Shown: in pieces, positions 56,753 through 64,000 of the stretch
Numbering within the stretch: the first letter of the stretch is position 1
Layout of the letters: each line of letters starts with the position of its first letter
Assembly: GCA_016875875.1 (NCBI GenBank)
Contig: VGOP01000002.1
Location: 186,001 to 250,000 of the forward strand
Source: Chloroflexota bacterium
GTDB lineage: Bacteria; Chloroflexota; Dehalococcoidia; GIF9; UBA5629
Length of the DNA stretch: 64,000 nt
Direction of reading: 5' to 3'
The notes under the pieces: generated by a model
Databases searched by the model: none
What the model was told of the DNA's origin: nothing
The model's input: only the letters and a program-made list of their open reading frames with translations
Program-made: the position numbers and the translations under genes

Positions 56753-57901
56753 ATGTTGTATCAGATAGTAATTGCTGTCTTGCTGGTTATCTTTGCGATT
56801 AATCTCATTCTTAATTTGAGATCGCTCAGGATGCCGGATATTGATAGTAAGATACCTGAACCAGCGCCTCTTATTTCGGTGCTTATTCCTGCTCGGAACG
56901 AAGAAGAAAACATAGAAACCTGCTTAAAGTCCTTGCAGAAACAGGACTATCCCAACTTTGAGATTATAGTTTTAGACGATAACTCCACGGACCGCACGGC
57001 TGAGCTTGTGGAGCTGATAGCGGCTAAGGATGACCGTATCAGGCTGGTAAGAGGCGAACCACTTGCTGAGGGCTGGGCAGGTAAGCCGTTCGCCTGCTAC
57101 CAGCTTGCCGAAAAGGCCAGAGGTTCCTGGCTGCTGTTTATTGATGCTGATACCACACATGCTCCGCATATGCTGCGCAGCACACTGGCGCTGGCTCTTG
57201 AACTTAAACCCTCCATGCTTTCTGGATTTCCCCGCCAGATGGCTGAATCCCTTCCTGAGAAGATAGCCATGCCAGTATTGTACTTTGTCATTATGAGCTT
57301 TCTGCCATTATGGTGGGTGCATCGCTCCAAAGGGCATAGGCCATCGCTTACCATCGGTCAATTCATCCTATTTCCCAGAGAAGATTACTGGCGTATTGGC
57401 GGACACATGGCAGTGCAAGATAAAATACTGGAGGATGTGTGGCTAGGTGTTGAAACAGTTCGGCATGGTGGTCGGCATATAGCTATTGATTTATCTACAG
57501 TGTTCTATTGTCGCATGTACCGGGATGTGGGGAGAATGTGGGAGGGATTTGTCAAGTGGATATATTCAGTGGCGGCGTTATCACCGGTAGCGCTGGTTGG
57601 GCTGTTAGCTGCTGGCTTTGTTTTCTATCTAGCCCCGTTCTACTGGCTGTGGAGTGCCTATTTTTCGATGGCGGCTCCCACCGATTGGCGATTCATCGTT
57701 GCTTTCCAAGTAGTCATGATTATATTTATGCGCTGGCTGGTGGAGCATCATTTTAGACAATCGCTTCTTTCCACCTTCTTGCATCCGCTTGGTTTTTCAT
57801 TCCTTTTCGCGGCTGGTCTATATGGTGGTTGGCGAGAAGTGGTTGGTCTGGGTGTCCGTTGGAAGGATCGCCTGTACGGCGCGACGTCTGGCGTCAAGTA
57901 A
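56753..57901 (+). CDS. Membrane-bound family 2 glycosyltransferase
   Basis: A 382-residue processive-type GT2. An N-terminal membrane helix (about 2-22) precedes the GT-A catalytic domain: 'ISVLIPARNEEENIETCLKSL', 'IIVLDDNSTDRTAELV' (UDP-sugar site), 'WLLFIDADTTH' (D-x-D) and 'QDKILEDVWLGVETVRHGG' (the ED-x-x-L motif). Three C-terminal helices follow (about 285-375). ATG 56753 is chosen because the 19 upstream codons overlap plsY and lack family similarity. Resembles hopanoid- and carotenoid-glycosylating enzymes; acceptor uncertain. Confidence 0.9.
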   Translation: MLYQIVIAVLLVIFAINLILNLRSLRMPDIDSKIPEPAPLISVLIPARNEEENIETCLKSLQKQDYPNFEIIVLDDNSTDRTAELVELIAAKDDRIRLVRGEPLAEGWAGKPFACYQLAEKARGSWLLFIDADTTHAPHMLRSTLALALELKPSMLSGFPRQMAESLPEKIAMPVLYFVIMSFLPLWWVHRSKGHRPSLTIGQFILFPREDYWRIGGHMAVQDKILEDVWLGVETVRHGGRHIAIDLSTVFYCRMYRDVGRMWEGFVKWIYSVAALSPVALVGLLAAGFVFYLAPFYWLWSAYFSMAAPTDWRFIVAFQVVMIIFMRWLVEHHFRQSLLSTFLHPLGFSFLFAAGLYGGWREVVGLGVRWKDRLYGATSGVK

Positions 57902-57945
57902 AATAAAATCAAGTTAAACCCTCCTAACCGTTTAAGCTCAGCTAA

Positions 57946-58653
57946 ATGAAAAGTTTGATATTGGCTAGCGGCTTCGGAACAAGGCTCTATCCGCTCACTG
58001 TCATTAAAGCAAAAGGCCTGCTCGATTACAAGGGCAAAGCATTAATAAGCCACGTTGTGGACAAGATTCCGCAGGATATAGATATTCTGGTTAACACTAA
58101 CAAAAAGTTCGAAGCTGATTTCCGCCGCTGGCAGGAGAGCATTAGCAGGGTAGTGACCCTGTGTGTCGAGCCGGTCTTTACTGAGGAGCAGGCATTTGGT
58201 GCTGTAGGTTCTCTGGATTACTGGATTAGAGCCAAAAACATAGCTGATGACCTATTGGTCATCGCCAGCGATAACTATTTTGAGTTCGACCTGCGTCAGT
58301 TCATCGCCGCTTACAATGGTAAGGATACCTTGGTAGCTGTTTATGATATCGGCGACAAAAACAAAGCCAGCCAATATGGTGTTGTCCTTTTGGATGGGCA
58401 TAGGATAGCCGAACTTGAGGAAAAGCCAGCGCAGCCTGCATCTAGCCTTGTGGCTATCGCCTGTTACATTTTCCCCCCGCGAGTATTCTCTCTCTTATCT
58501 CAGTTCTATGCCCAGGGCAAGAGGGACAATCTGGGCAACTTCATCGCTTACCTTATAGAAACAGATGAAGTCCATGCTTACACTTTCAGTGAGCTATGGA
58601 TTGACATTGGCAGCATCGACGTCTACCAGTCGCTCCAACAAGCCGGCTCTTAG
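57946..58653 (+). CDS. Sugar-phosphate nucleotidyltransferase
   Basis: A 235-residue NTP_transferase-family protein that would form an NDP-sugar from NTP and sugar-1-phosphate. The opening 'ILASGFGTRLYPLTVIKAKGLL' is a variant of the G-x-G-T-R-L-x-P-L-T signature. 'IDIGSIDVYQSL' at the end matches the family, and 'LVIASDNYFEFDL' is the metal-binding D region. It is shorter than RmlA/GalU. Together with the upstream GT2 it may provide an activated sugar. Confidence 0.88.
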   Translation: MKSLILASGFGTRLYPLTVIKAKGLLDYKGKALISHVVDKIPQDIDILVNTNKKFEADFRRWQESISRVVTLCVEPVFTEEQAFGAVGSLDYWIRAKNIADDLLVIASDNYFEFDLRQFIAAYNGKDTLVAVYDIGDKNKASQYGVVLLDGHRIAELEEKPAQPASSLVAIACYIFPPRVFSLLSQFYAQGKRDNLGNFIAYLIETDEVHAYTFSELWIDIGSIDVYQSLQQAGS

Positions 58654-58815
58654 ATATCTGAGAACAGCTAGCTTTAGTTGACTCCCTTGCTCTGCTAATC
58701 TGGCTTCTGATTTTACAAAAGTTTTACACAGAGACAAAACTGCGGTAACACCCTATGATTATACTGATCGCACTTTTAGCTGCTTGCCTTTGAAAGGAGC
58801 GAGCAAAAGAGGCAA

Positions 58816-58902
58816 ATGATGAGCAAGGAACTTATGGCTATTTTCAGTGGTTATGTGTTTGCCTGTCTGGTTCTTTGTCTGTGTGCCCTGTATTTGCTGT
58901 GA
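58816..58902 (+). CDS. Candidate 28-residue membrane peptide
   Basis: A short frame, MMSKELMAIFSGYVFACLVL followed by CLCALYLL, forms one hydrophobic helix after a short charged start, with AGAGG 5 nt before the ATG and GAAAGGAG further up. It is in the 520-nt gap before the second mutase operon. No homologue is recalled; short hydrophobic frames arise easily by chance. Confidence 0.3.
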   Translation: MMSKELMAIFSGYVFACLVLCLCALYLL

Positions 58903-58933
58903 CACCATCTTAGACTTGAAGAGATATACCGGC

Positions 58934-58964
58934 GCGAGGTGAGGCTAAAGCCTCGCAGCTACAT
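58934..58964. repeat. GAGGCTAAAGCCTC hairpin
   Basis: GCGAGGTGAGGCTAAAGCCT then CGCAGCTACAT; same type as at 10340. The rest of the 58654-59173 gap shows nothing else recognisable. Confidence 0.55.
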
Positions 58965-59173
58965 GCTATCTTCATCAGTCACTGCGAACCATTCGCTATT
59001 GTCATTCTGAGCCTTCTCACCCGGCCATGTTCCTGGCAATGACAAAAAGTCTGTATTGACAAGGTATTGTAAGGACATTATCATTGTACGAGGTAAGCAT
59101 TTGAAGCAAGGCATAACTGTAAATCTGTTCAGTGATACTCTTCGAATGCGCATTTTGAAGGAGGGTTGCTGGC

Positions 59174-60826
59174 ATGGCTGACAAGAATAATGAAGACGGG
59201 CTGAGGGAAATGACTCAGGAATGGGAAAGGGAGTACGAGAGCTCATTAAGGAAAAGGCCTGAGAGAAAAGAGAGGTTTGAGAATCTTTCCTGGATAAGGG
59301 TAAAACCTCTGTATACGCCAGGTGATATTGAGGGGCTGGATTATGAAAGGGACATAGGTTTTCCTGGCAAATATCCATATACCAGGGGTGTATACTCCAC
59401 GATGTACAGAGTGAGACCCTGGACGGTGAGACAGGTAATTGGCTATGGTGGTGGAGTGGAGAGCAGCCAGAGATTTAAATTTATGGAAGAGCATGGACAG
59501 ACAGGCTTCAGTATTGTTTTTGACCATCCTACTAATATGGGCTTGGATTCGGATGAAGAGGTTGCCGAGGGCTTTGTCGGCAGGGAAGGAACGGCTCTCG
59601 ACACTATTCAGGACATGAGGGACCTTCTAGAAGGCGTGGATATGGAAAAGGGCGGCATTAATATAATTGCGGCACATCCTGCCATACTTGCCATGGTGGT
59701 TGCCGTCGCTCAGGAAAGATGCATAGATTTAAGAAATCTTTCTGGCACTCTACAAAACTACCCTATTATAGGGCATACAATGGGGAGCTGTTCTGATATA
59801 TATGGCGGCACGAATTTCTTTTCTAAGAGGTTTTGCATAGATATTGTGGAGTACTGTACCCGAAATCTCCCCAGGTGGAATTCTGTTAGCGTGGCGGTGA
59901 GAAATACCCGAGAAGCTGGCTGCACTGCGGTTCAGGAGATCGCCTTTGGCATCGCTCCTGCCCTGGCTGTGATAAAAGGGTGTGTGGAGAGAGGCATTAA
60001 TGTAGATGAGGTAGCTCCTAGGATTTCCTTTTTCCTCAACTCCCACAGGGATTTCTTTGAAGAGATAGCCAAATTTCGGGCTATGAGAAGGCTCTGGGCC
60101 AGGGTTTTGAGAGAGGAGCTAGGTACCAAAGACACCAGGTCATGGCAGATGAGGTTTCACTGCCAGACGTCAGGTGATGCTATGACTTATCAACAACCTT
60201 TAGTGAATATAATCAGGGGCACTCTCTATGGACTGGCAGCGGTTTTGGGCGGCTGCCAGTCATTACATATAAACTCTGCCGATGAGGGCCTCTCCATACC
60301 TATTGAAGAGACGGCAAAGCTATCTCTAAGAACTCATCAGGTAATTTTGGAAGAATCGGGAGCTGCAGACATGATAGACCCGCTTGCCGGTTCCTATTAT
60401 GTGGAGTGGCTGACAAATAAGCTTGAAGATGAAGCACGAAGCATTCTAAACAAGATTAATTCAATGGGCGATTGGTGGGACCCGAAAGTCCGTCAATGGG
60501 TGAGTCGAGAGATAGCGGATGCCTCGTATAGATTTCAAAGGGAGGTGGAGAGTGGGGAAAGGGTGATAATCGGTGTAAACAAATACGTGGAGGAGATAAA
60601 ATACCCGTTCCCGATATGGAGGGAAGATAAAGAGTTCACAGAGAAGCAGCTAGCGAGGTTGAACAAGGTGAAAGAGAAGCGAGATGTGAAGAGATGGGAA
60701 GAGGCCGCAAATAATCTCAGAGATGCCTGTAAAAACGGTGTAAATATATTGCCGCCCACGATAGATGCAGTGAAAGCGTACATGACTATAGGGGAGATCA
60801 CCAAGATTTACATGGAAAATTCTTAG
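59174..60826 (+). CDS. Divergent acyl-CoA mutase large subunit
   Basis: A 550-residue methylmalonyl-CoA-mutase-type substrate subunit. 'YPYTRGVYSTMYRVRPWTVRQVIGYG' keeps the Tyr/Arg entry region, but the barrel motif usually 'AFDLPTHRGYDSDNP' reads 'VFDHPTNMGLDSDEE', and the usual '[10 protein letters not shown]' reads 'GTLQNYPIIGHT'. Later segments '[28 protein letters not shown]' and 'SLHINSADEGLSIPIEETA' are normal for the family. The B12-binding domain is encoded separately just downstream. The changes fall in substrate-contact regions, so the substrate is probably not methylmalonyl-CoA. AAGGAGG precedes the ATG. Confidence 0.9.
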   Translation: MADKNNEDGLREMTQEWEREYESSLRKRPERKERFENLSWIRVKPLYTPGDIEGLDYERDIGFPGKYPYTRGVYSTMYRVRPWTVRQVIGYGGGVESSQRFKFMEEHGQTGFSIVFDHPTNMGLDSDEEVAEGFVGREGTALDTIQDMRDLLEGVDMEKGGINIIAAHPAILAMVVAVAQERCIDLRNLSGTLQNYPIIGHTMGSCSDIYGGTNFFSKRFCIDIVEYCTRNLPRWNSVSVAVRNTREAGCTAVQEIAFGIAPALAVIKGCVERGINVDEVAPRISFFLNSHRDFFEEIAKFRAMRRLWARVLREELGTKDTRSWQMRFHCQTSGDAMTYQQPLVNIIRGTLYGLAAVLGGCQSLHINSADEGLSIPIEETAKLSLRTHQVILEESGAADMIDPLAGSYYVEWLTNKLEDEARSILNKINSMGDWWDPKVRQWVSREIADASYRFQREVESGERVIIGVNKYVEEIKYPFPIWREDKEFTEKQLARLNKVKEKRDVKRWEEAANNLRDACKNGVNILPPTIDAVKAYMTIGEITKIYMENS

Positions 60827-60892
60827 CGGCTTGATAGTTAGTTGCCATGTATTGGCGTTTAGTTACTTGAATTCGGAGGCGAATTTCATATT

Positions 60893-61306
60893 ATGGCAGA
60901 AAAGATAAGGGTTCTTCTGGCAAAGCCACCTCTTGACTTGCATAGTAGAGGGATTCTGGTTGTGGCCACGGCATTGCGTGATGCAGGCATGGAGGTGATA
61001 TATCTGGAGGCATCACCGAAGGTCGGCTTGAGGGAAATAATTCAGGCAGCGATGCAAGAAGATGTAGATATAATAGGCATGAGCATAATGTCTGGTTCTC
61101 CGGGGATTATTCTGTCGAAAATGTTGAAGATAAGAGATGAGATGGGGCTGAAACATATTCCTGTAGTCGCTGGCGGCATCTTCCCTGAAGAGGAGATTGA
61201 GGAGCTGAAAGCCGCAGGAGTAGCCGGCATATTCAGGCCCGGAACCCCCATTGAGAGCATAGTCGAGACTGTTCGAGAACTAGCTGCCAGCAGACAACAA
61301 TCTTAA
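60893..61306 (+). CDS. B12-binding small subunit of acyl-CoA mutase
   Basis: A 137-residue cobalamin-binding domain with the base-off motif D15-x-H17-x2-G20 ('PLDLHSRG'), followed by 'DVDIIGMSIMSGSPGIIL' and 'VAGGIFPEEEIEELKAAGVAGIFRPGTP', the later signature pieces. It matches the C-terminal domain of methylmalonyl-CoA mutase. It lies 66 nt after its partner subunit and is probably part of the same heterodimeric enzyme; it could also serve the cobO-linked mutase at 45572. Confidence 0.95.
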   Translation: MAEKIRVLLAKPPLDLHSRGILVVATALRDAGMEVIYLEASPKVGLREIIQAAMQEDVDIIGMSIMSGSPGIILSKMLKIRDEMGLKHIPVVAGGIFPEEEIEELKAAGVAGIFRPGTPIESIVETVRELAASRQQS

Positions 61307-61404
61307 ACACCACAAACCGGATTTCGCTATACATTAGTTTGTTGCCTTCCGTGGTATTACCCTAGCTGAGGTAAAATAGGCTAATCCATAAGAACAACGG
61401 TAAT

Positions 61405-61428
61405 CCCTGTGGTACAGTACAGGGTTTT
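61405..61428 (+). terminator. Weak hairpin with T-run after the mutase genes
   Basis: CCCTGT pairs with ACAGGG around an 8-nt loop, followed by TTTT. Nothing else recognisable was seen in 61307-61534. Confidence 0.35.
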
Positions 61429-61534
61429 CAGAAAACCTAAATAACGGATACATCGCTGTAAAAGGAGAACATCTTGGAATTAATCTTGAGCAATAGGGCG
61501 TCTCATGTATCTGCGGTTGCCTGGGATTTGTAGC

Positions 61535-62146
61535 TCAGGTATTGGATGTCTGTCCCTCCACCAGATTTTGCCACAGGTCGGTTACTATGCCTCTGAGTTC
61601 GTCTCGAGAACAATCGGTGTCGATGACCACATCAGCCTGCTTTGCCTTTTGCTCTTGAGGTATCTGACTGTGGAGACGAGCCAGGATCTGCTCTTCGCTA
61701 AGCCCTCGTGAGCTTTTCAGCCGTCTCACAATAGTGGCTTCCGGTGCTGTAGTCACCCAGAGCTGGTCTACCAAGGGCGCCCAGCCGGCTTCGATGAGCA
61801 GGGCAGCCTCAAGGACTACCACTGTGGCATCTGTCCGGCGATATCCCTCTATTCTTTGTTTGGCTATCTCATATATCTTGGGGTGTGTTATCTGGTTGAG
61901 TCGAGCTAGGGCTGCGGTGTCGTCAAAGACCAATTTGCCCAGCCTGTTGCGGTCTACTTTACCATCGGGCTTGAGGATGGACTTGCCGAAAGCAGCCAAT
62001 ATTTGCTTATAGGTCTGGGTATTGGGTTGGAGAAGTTCATGCCCCAACTCATCTGCATTGATTACAACGGCACTGAGCTCGGCAAGCATTTGAGATACGG
62101 TGGTCTTGCCGGTGCCAAAGTTGCCAGTTATGCCGATAATCAGCAT
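61535..62146 (-). CDS. coaE: Dephospho-CoA kinase
   Basis: A 203-residue P-loop kinase for the last step of CoA synthesis. 'IIGITGNFGTGKTTVSQML' carries the Walker A motif, 'VINADELGHELLQP' the lid/substrate Asp and 'LEAALLIEAGWAPLVDQLWVTTAP' the family core. ATG 62146 is the family start; the frame is open 16 codons further upstream into the neighbouring acyl-CoA dehydrogenase gene. It is probably co-transcribed with that gene (16-nt gap). Confidence 0.95.
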   Translation of the reverse strand: MLIIGITGNFGTGKTTVSQMLAELSAVVINADELGHELLQPNTQTYKQILAAFGKSILKPDGKVDRNRLGKLVFDDTAALARLNQITHPKIYEIAKQRIEGYRRTDATVVVLEAALLIEAGWAPLVDQLWVTTAPEATIVRRLKSSRGLSEEQILARLHSQIPQEQKAKQADVVIDTDCSRDELRGIVTDLWQNLVEGQTSNT

Positions 62147-62162
62147 GGTTTTATACACGGCC

Positions 62163-63329
62163 TTAGACAAAGGCTGATATGCCGAGCATCTCACGGCCGA
62201 TGACTAGTTTTTGAATTTGTGTGGCGCCATCGGGAAAAGTAAGAGTGCGGGCATCACGGAAATAACGCTCCACAGGGTACTCCTCGGAAATGCCGTAGGC
62301 GCCGTGAACCTGGATAGCTTTGGAGGTTACCTCAACGGCCATTTCTGTGCTGTAAGCTTTTGCCATAGAGGCCTCTTTAAAGGGGATTTGGCCTTTGCCT
62401 ATGAGGTATAAAGCTCGGTAGCAGAGGAAGCGGGCGGCATCGGTAAGTATGGCCATATCAGCGATCATTTCCTGAATGAGCTGAAAACTGCCGATGGGGC
62501 GACCGAATTGTTTTCGTTCCCGGGCGTATTTGACAGCAGCGTCGATAGCAGCCTGTGCTAAGCCCAAGGCTCCTATGCCCACGGCGACTCGGAGTTTACA
62601 AAGCTCGCCCAGCGCCAATAGATAGGCGCTGCCTGGTGTGCCGATCAGGTTATCCTTGGGCACGCGGCAGTCCTCAAAATTCAACTCGGAGGTGGGGCAA
62701 GAGCGGCAGCCTAGCTTGGGTAATTCTCGGGTGGCGAATGGAGACTCGGCATTATCGACAAGCAAACAGGAAATGCCTCTAGCTCCCTTACCTTTGTCGG
62801 TAGAAGTAAAGACAACTGCCAGGTCAGCGATGCCACCGCTCGTTATCCATGTTTTGGTGCCGTTGAGTATGTAGTGGTCTCCGTCAAGTACGGCTGCAGT
62901 TTTCAAATCCCGGGCTCCAGAACCAACATCAGGCTCGGTCAGGCAAAAGCAGGTGATTTTTTCCAGCGACATTATCTTTGGTATGTATTTTGCCTTTTGC
63001 TCAGGGGTACCGTGTTCCACTAGTATGGGGAGCACACTACCGTCCTGTATCAGCACAATCATGCCTAAGCTGAGGTAAGCGCGGGCTAGCTCCTCGCCGA
63101 GGACGGCGTATGAGATGGGGTCTAGATTTTGGCCGCCGTACTCTGGAGACAAAGTTGAGCCCACATAGCCGAGAGGGACTAATTTCTTTAGCAGGCCGAG
63201 AGCTATATCTTTGGGCAGGGGGTGATATTTGCGGTCATATTCATCGGCGATGGGGATTATTTCGCGTTCCATGAAGTCACGGGCGTTCTTCTGCAGTATC
63301 TTCTGCTCTTCGTTGAGTTCTAGAATCAT
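62163..63329 (-). CDS. Acyl-CoA dehydrogenase with Asp at the catalytic-base position
   Basis: A 388-residue acyl-CoA dehydrogenase. 'CFCLTEPDVGSGARDLKTAA', 'QVHGAYGISEEYPVERYFRDAR' and 'LGLAQAAIDAAVKYARERKQFGRPI' are typical. The base segment reads 'FPDGATQIQ', with Asp (about residue 367) where the usual enzyme has Glu in YEGT. ATG 63329 is chosen, preceded by AAAGAGGTAG. coaE follows. Substrate range may be altered; cyclic acyl-CoA substrates are worth considering. Confidence 0.93.
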   Translation of the reverse strand: MILELNEEQKILQKNARDFMEREIIPIADEYDRKYHPLPKDIALGLLKKLVPLGYVGSTLSPEYGGQNLDPISYAVLGEELARAYLSLGMIVLIQDGSVLPILVEHGTPEQKAKYIPKIMSLEKITCFCLTEPDVGSGARDLKTAAVLDGDHYILNGTKTWITSGGIADLAVVFTSTDKGKGARGISCLLVDNAESPFATRELPKLGCRSCPTSELNFEDCRVPKDNLIGTPGSAYLLALGELCKLRVAVGIGALGLAQAAIDAAVKYARERKQFGRPIGSFQLIQEMIADMAILTDAARFLCYRALYLIGKGQIPFKEASMAKAYSTEMAVEVTSKAIQVHGAYGISEEYPVERYFRDARTLTFPDGATQIQKLVIGREMLGISAFV

Positions 63330-63395
63330 AGCTACCTCTTTCAGATTTTTCTCCAAGGAATTGTAGACTAAGTCTTGAACCTTGTCTAGGGGGTT

Positions 63396-63420
63396 GGGCA
63401 GGGGCTAAAGCCCTGTCCCT
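63396..63420. repeat. Short hairpin GGGGCTAAAGCCCC-type
   Basis: GGCAGGGGCTAAAGCCCTGT then CCCTA, near the start of the 63330-63679 gap. Confidence 0.55.
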
Positions 63421-63433
63421 ATAATTGTCCTTT

Positions 63434-63525
63434 GTCATTGCCAGGAGCGATAGCGACGTGGCGATCTAAGCAGAGGCAGACGCCGTTGCTGTGCGGAGAT
63501 TGCCACGCCTTCGGCTCGCAATGAC
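63434..63525. repeat. Family B palindromic repeat
   Basis: GTCATTGCCAGGAGCGATAG, GACGTGGCGATCTAAGCAG and GAGATTGCCACGCCTTCGGC, ending CGCAATGAC. Confidence 0.85.
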
Positions 63526-63582
63526 AAAAATGAAAGAAGCTCCTCCCAATGACGATAGGGAGCTGCACAGCCCCTAATTTTT

Positions 63583-63640
63583 ATGAATTCGAATTTAGAT
63601 ATTGTTTAGGATTTAGTGCTTAGTATTTGGGATTTCTATT
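63583..63640. repeat. Family D AT-rich repeat
   Basis: GAATTCGAATTTAGATATTG, TTTAGGATTTAGTGCTTAG and TATTTGGGATTTCT; nearly identical to the copy at 23508. Confidence 0.7.
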
Positions 63641-63651
63641 GATTGGGTGTG

Positions 63652-63660
63652 TGTTATAAT
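63652..63660 (+). promoter_or_regulatory. Extended -10 element of the radical SAM gene
   Basis: TGtTATAAT is a consensus extended -10. The expected start point is near 63667, 13 nt before ATG 63680, which supports that start codon. Confidence 0.55.
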
Positions 63661-63679
63661 GAGATTGGGGTACTGGCTG

Positions 63680-64000
63680 ATGCACGAGGCGCTGCTTTAT
63701 GAAAAGCTTCCCGACTCGAGAGTACGCTGCAGTGTGTGTCAATGGCGTTGTGTTATTGGGTCGGGCAAATTTGGGGTTTGTCGGGTGCGCCGAAACGATG
63801 GCGGCGTCCTTCATGTACTTAATTACGCTCAAGTCTCCTCGGTAGCTGTTGACCCCATTGAGAAAAAGCCGCTGTTTCATTTTTTTCCGGGAAGTCTGGC
63901 TTTGTCTCTGGGCACCTGGGGATGCAATTTTCATTGTAAGCATTGCCAGAACTGGCAGATTTCTTGCGTTGAGGAGCCAGCCGAGATGACGGGTGAATCA
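63680..64000 (+). CDS. amrS: AmmeMemoRadiSam system radical SAM enzyme, cut by window edge
   Basis: The first 107 residues are present. 'MHEALLYEKLPDSRVRCSVCQWRCVIGSGKFGVCRVRRN' (residues 1-39) is the family start, with C-x2-C and later Cys. 'LSLGTWGCNFHCKHCQNWQIS' holds the radical SAM C-x3-C-x2-C near residue 93. The frame is open to the right edge. In other genomes this enzyme accompanies AMMECR1 and MEMO1 proteins; those partners may lie beyond the window. An in-frame ATG at 63659 overlaps the -10 box and is rejected as the start. Confidence 0.92.
   Translation, partial: MHEALLYEKLPDSRVRCSVCQWRCVIGSGKFGVCRVRRNDGGVLHVLNYAQVSSVAVDPIEKKPLFHFFPGSLALSLGTWGCNFHCKHCQNWQISCVEEPAEMTGES

Noticed and set aside
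61474-61533. A 19-codon TTG-start frame with an AAGGAGAAC site
   Set aside because: Too short and without any other support; the ribosome-site match alone is not enough.
1-64000. tRNA, rRNA or other structural RNA genes
   Set aside because: No TTCRA-type T-loop with matching acceptor arms or rRNA-like stretches were noticed by eye; a covariance-model search could still find small RNAs.

Overview
The window looks like a contig from an anaerobic, uncultured bacterium. It is probably a member of the Chloroflexota, class Dehalococcoidia or a relative. This is inferred from gene content: several acyl-CoA dehydrogenases, ATP-driven 2-hydroxyacyl-CoA dehydratase/benzoyl-CoA-reductase-like proteins, two B12-dependent acyl-CoA mutases, a tungsten/molybdenum aldehyde oxidoreductase, an archaeal-type class V FBPase and a DUF1385 gene near rpmE. 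No rRNA or tRNA gene was seen to settle taxonomy. Genes are densely packed on both strands. Intergenic gaps are filled almost everywhere by four families of short palindromic repeats, called A, B, C and D here.

Region 1-8500 (minus strand) is a large arsenic/organoarsenical resistance island. It holds arsR1, an SCP2-like protein, arsP, a small thioredoxin, arsF-like and arsG-like genes, a MauE-FN3-FN3-TlpA fusion, a corrinoid MtrA-like domain fused to a CFeSP-type 4Fe-4S domain, acr3, arsR2 and a truncated thioredoxin-fold protein at the left edge. The corrinoid/Fe-S protein in an arsenic operon is unusual.

Region 10400-17250 (minus strand) is the most striking part: a compact operon that looks like a membrane-tethered bacterial ubiquitin-like conjugation system. 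In transcription order it encodes a secreted/anchored surface protein with a Lys-rich cytosolic tail, a JAMM/MPN isopeptidase with a transmembrane helix and an extracellular BACON/CARDB-like region, an E1-like activating enzyme, a zinc-ribbon membrane protein, a membrane-anchored RING-like protein and an E2 with an HPN motif and catalytic Cys. The E2 is preceded by a probable ubiquitin-like beta-grasp domain. A lipoprotein with nine exact GX3 repeats follows. No free ubiquitin with a C-terminal GG is visible.

Region 17480-21900 (minus) carries two activator ATPases and two dehydratase/reductase subunits, the gene set of a class I benzoyl-CoA reductase or a 2-hydroxyacyl-CoA dehydratase. Region 22100-33500 contains an acyltransferase, a GalT/HIT-like gene, a RAYT transposase, purH-purM-purF with an upstream hydrolase, tlyA and a B12-type radical SAM protein. 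Region 33700-44600 holds a UbiA-type prenyltransferase, a methyltransferase, a carboxyltransferase, an acyl-CoA dehydrogenase, hisA and hisI split by a second RAYT, DUF1385, ribosomal proteins L31-L27-L21 and an AOR. Region 44900-64000 is mostly plus strand: cobO, an acyl-CoA mutase, an S23 four-helix-bundle gene broken by a 460-bp element, fbp, rdgB-moaA-moaC, dnaN, a phosphotriesterase-like gene, plsY, glycosyltransferase and nucleotidyltransferase genes, a second divergent acyl-CoA mutase with its B12 subunit, coaE and a third acyl-CoA dehydrogenase. The start of an AmmeMemoRadiSam radical SAM gene runs off the right edge.

The repeats appear to relate to specific genes. Family A flanks the two RAYT transposases. 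Two half-copies of family B enclose a broken GIY-YIG nuclease gene. Two arms of family C enclose the S23 gene. This suggests that many of the short palindromes are empty shells of longer elements. Several promoters place the start codon 6-9 nt after the -10 box, suggesting leaderless transcripts. All functional statements are read from sequence motifs by eye; no database search or computation was run.
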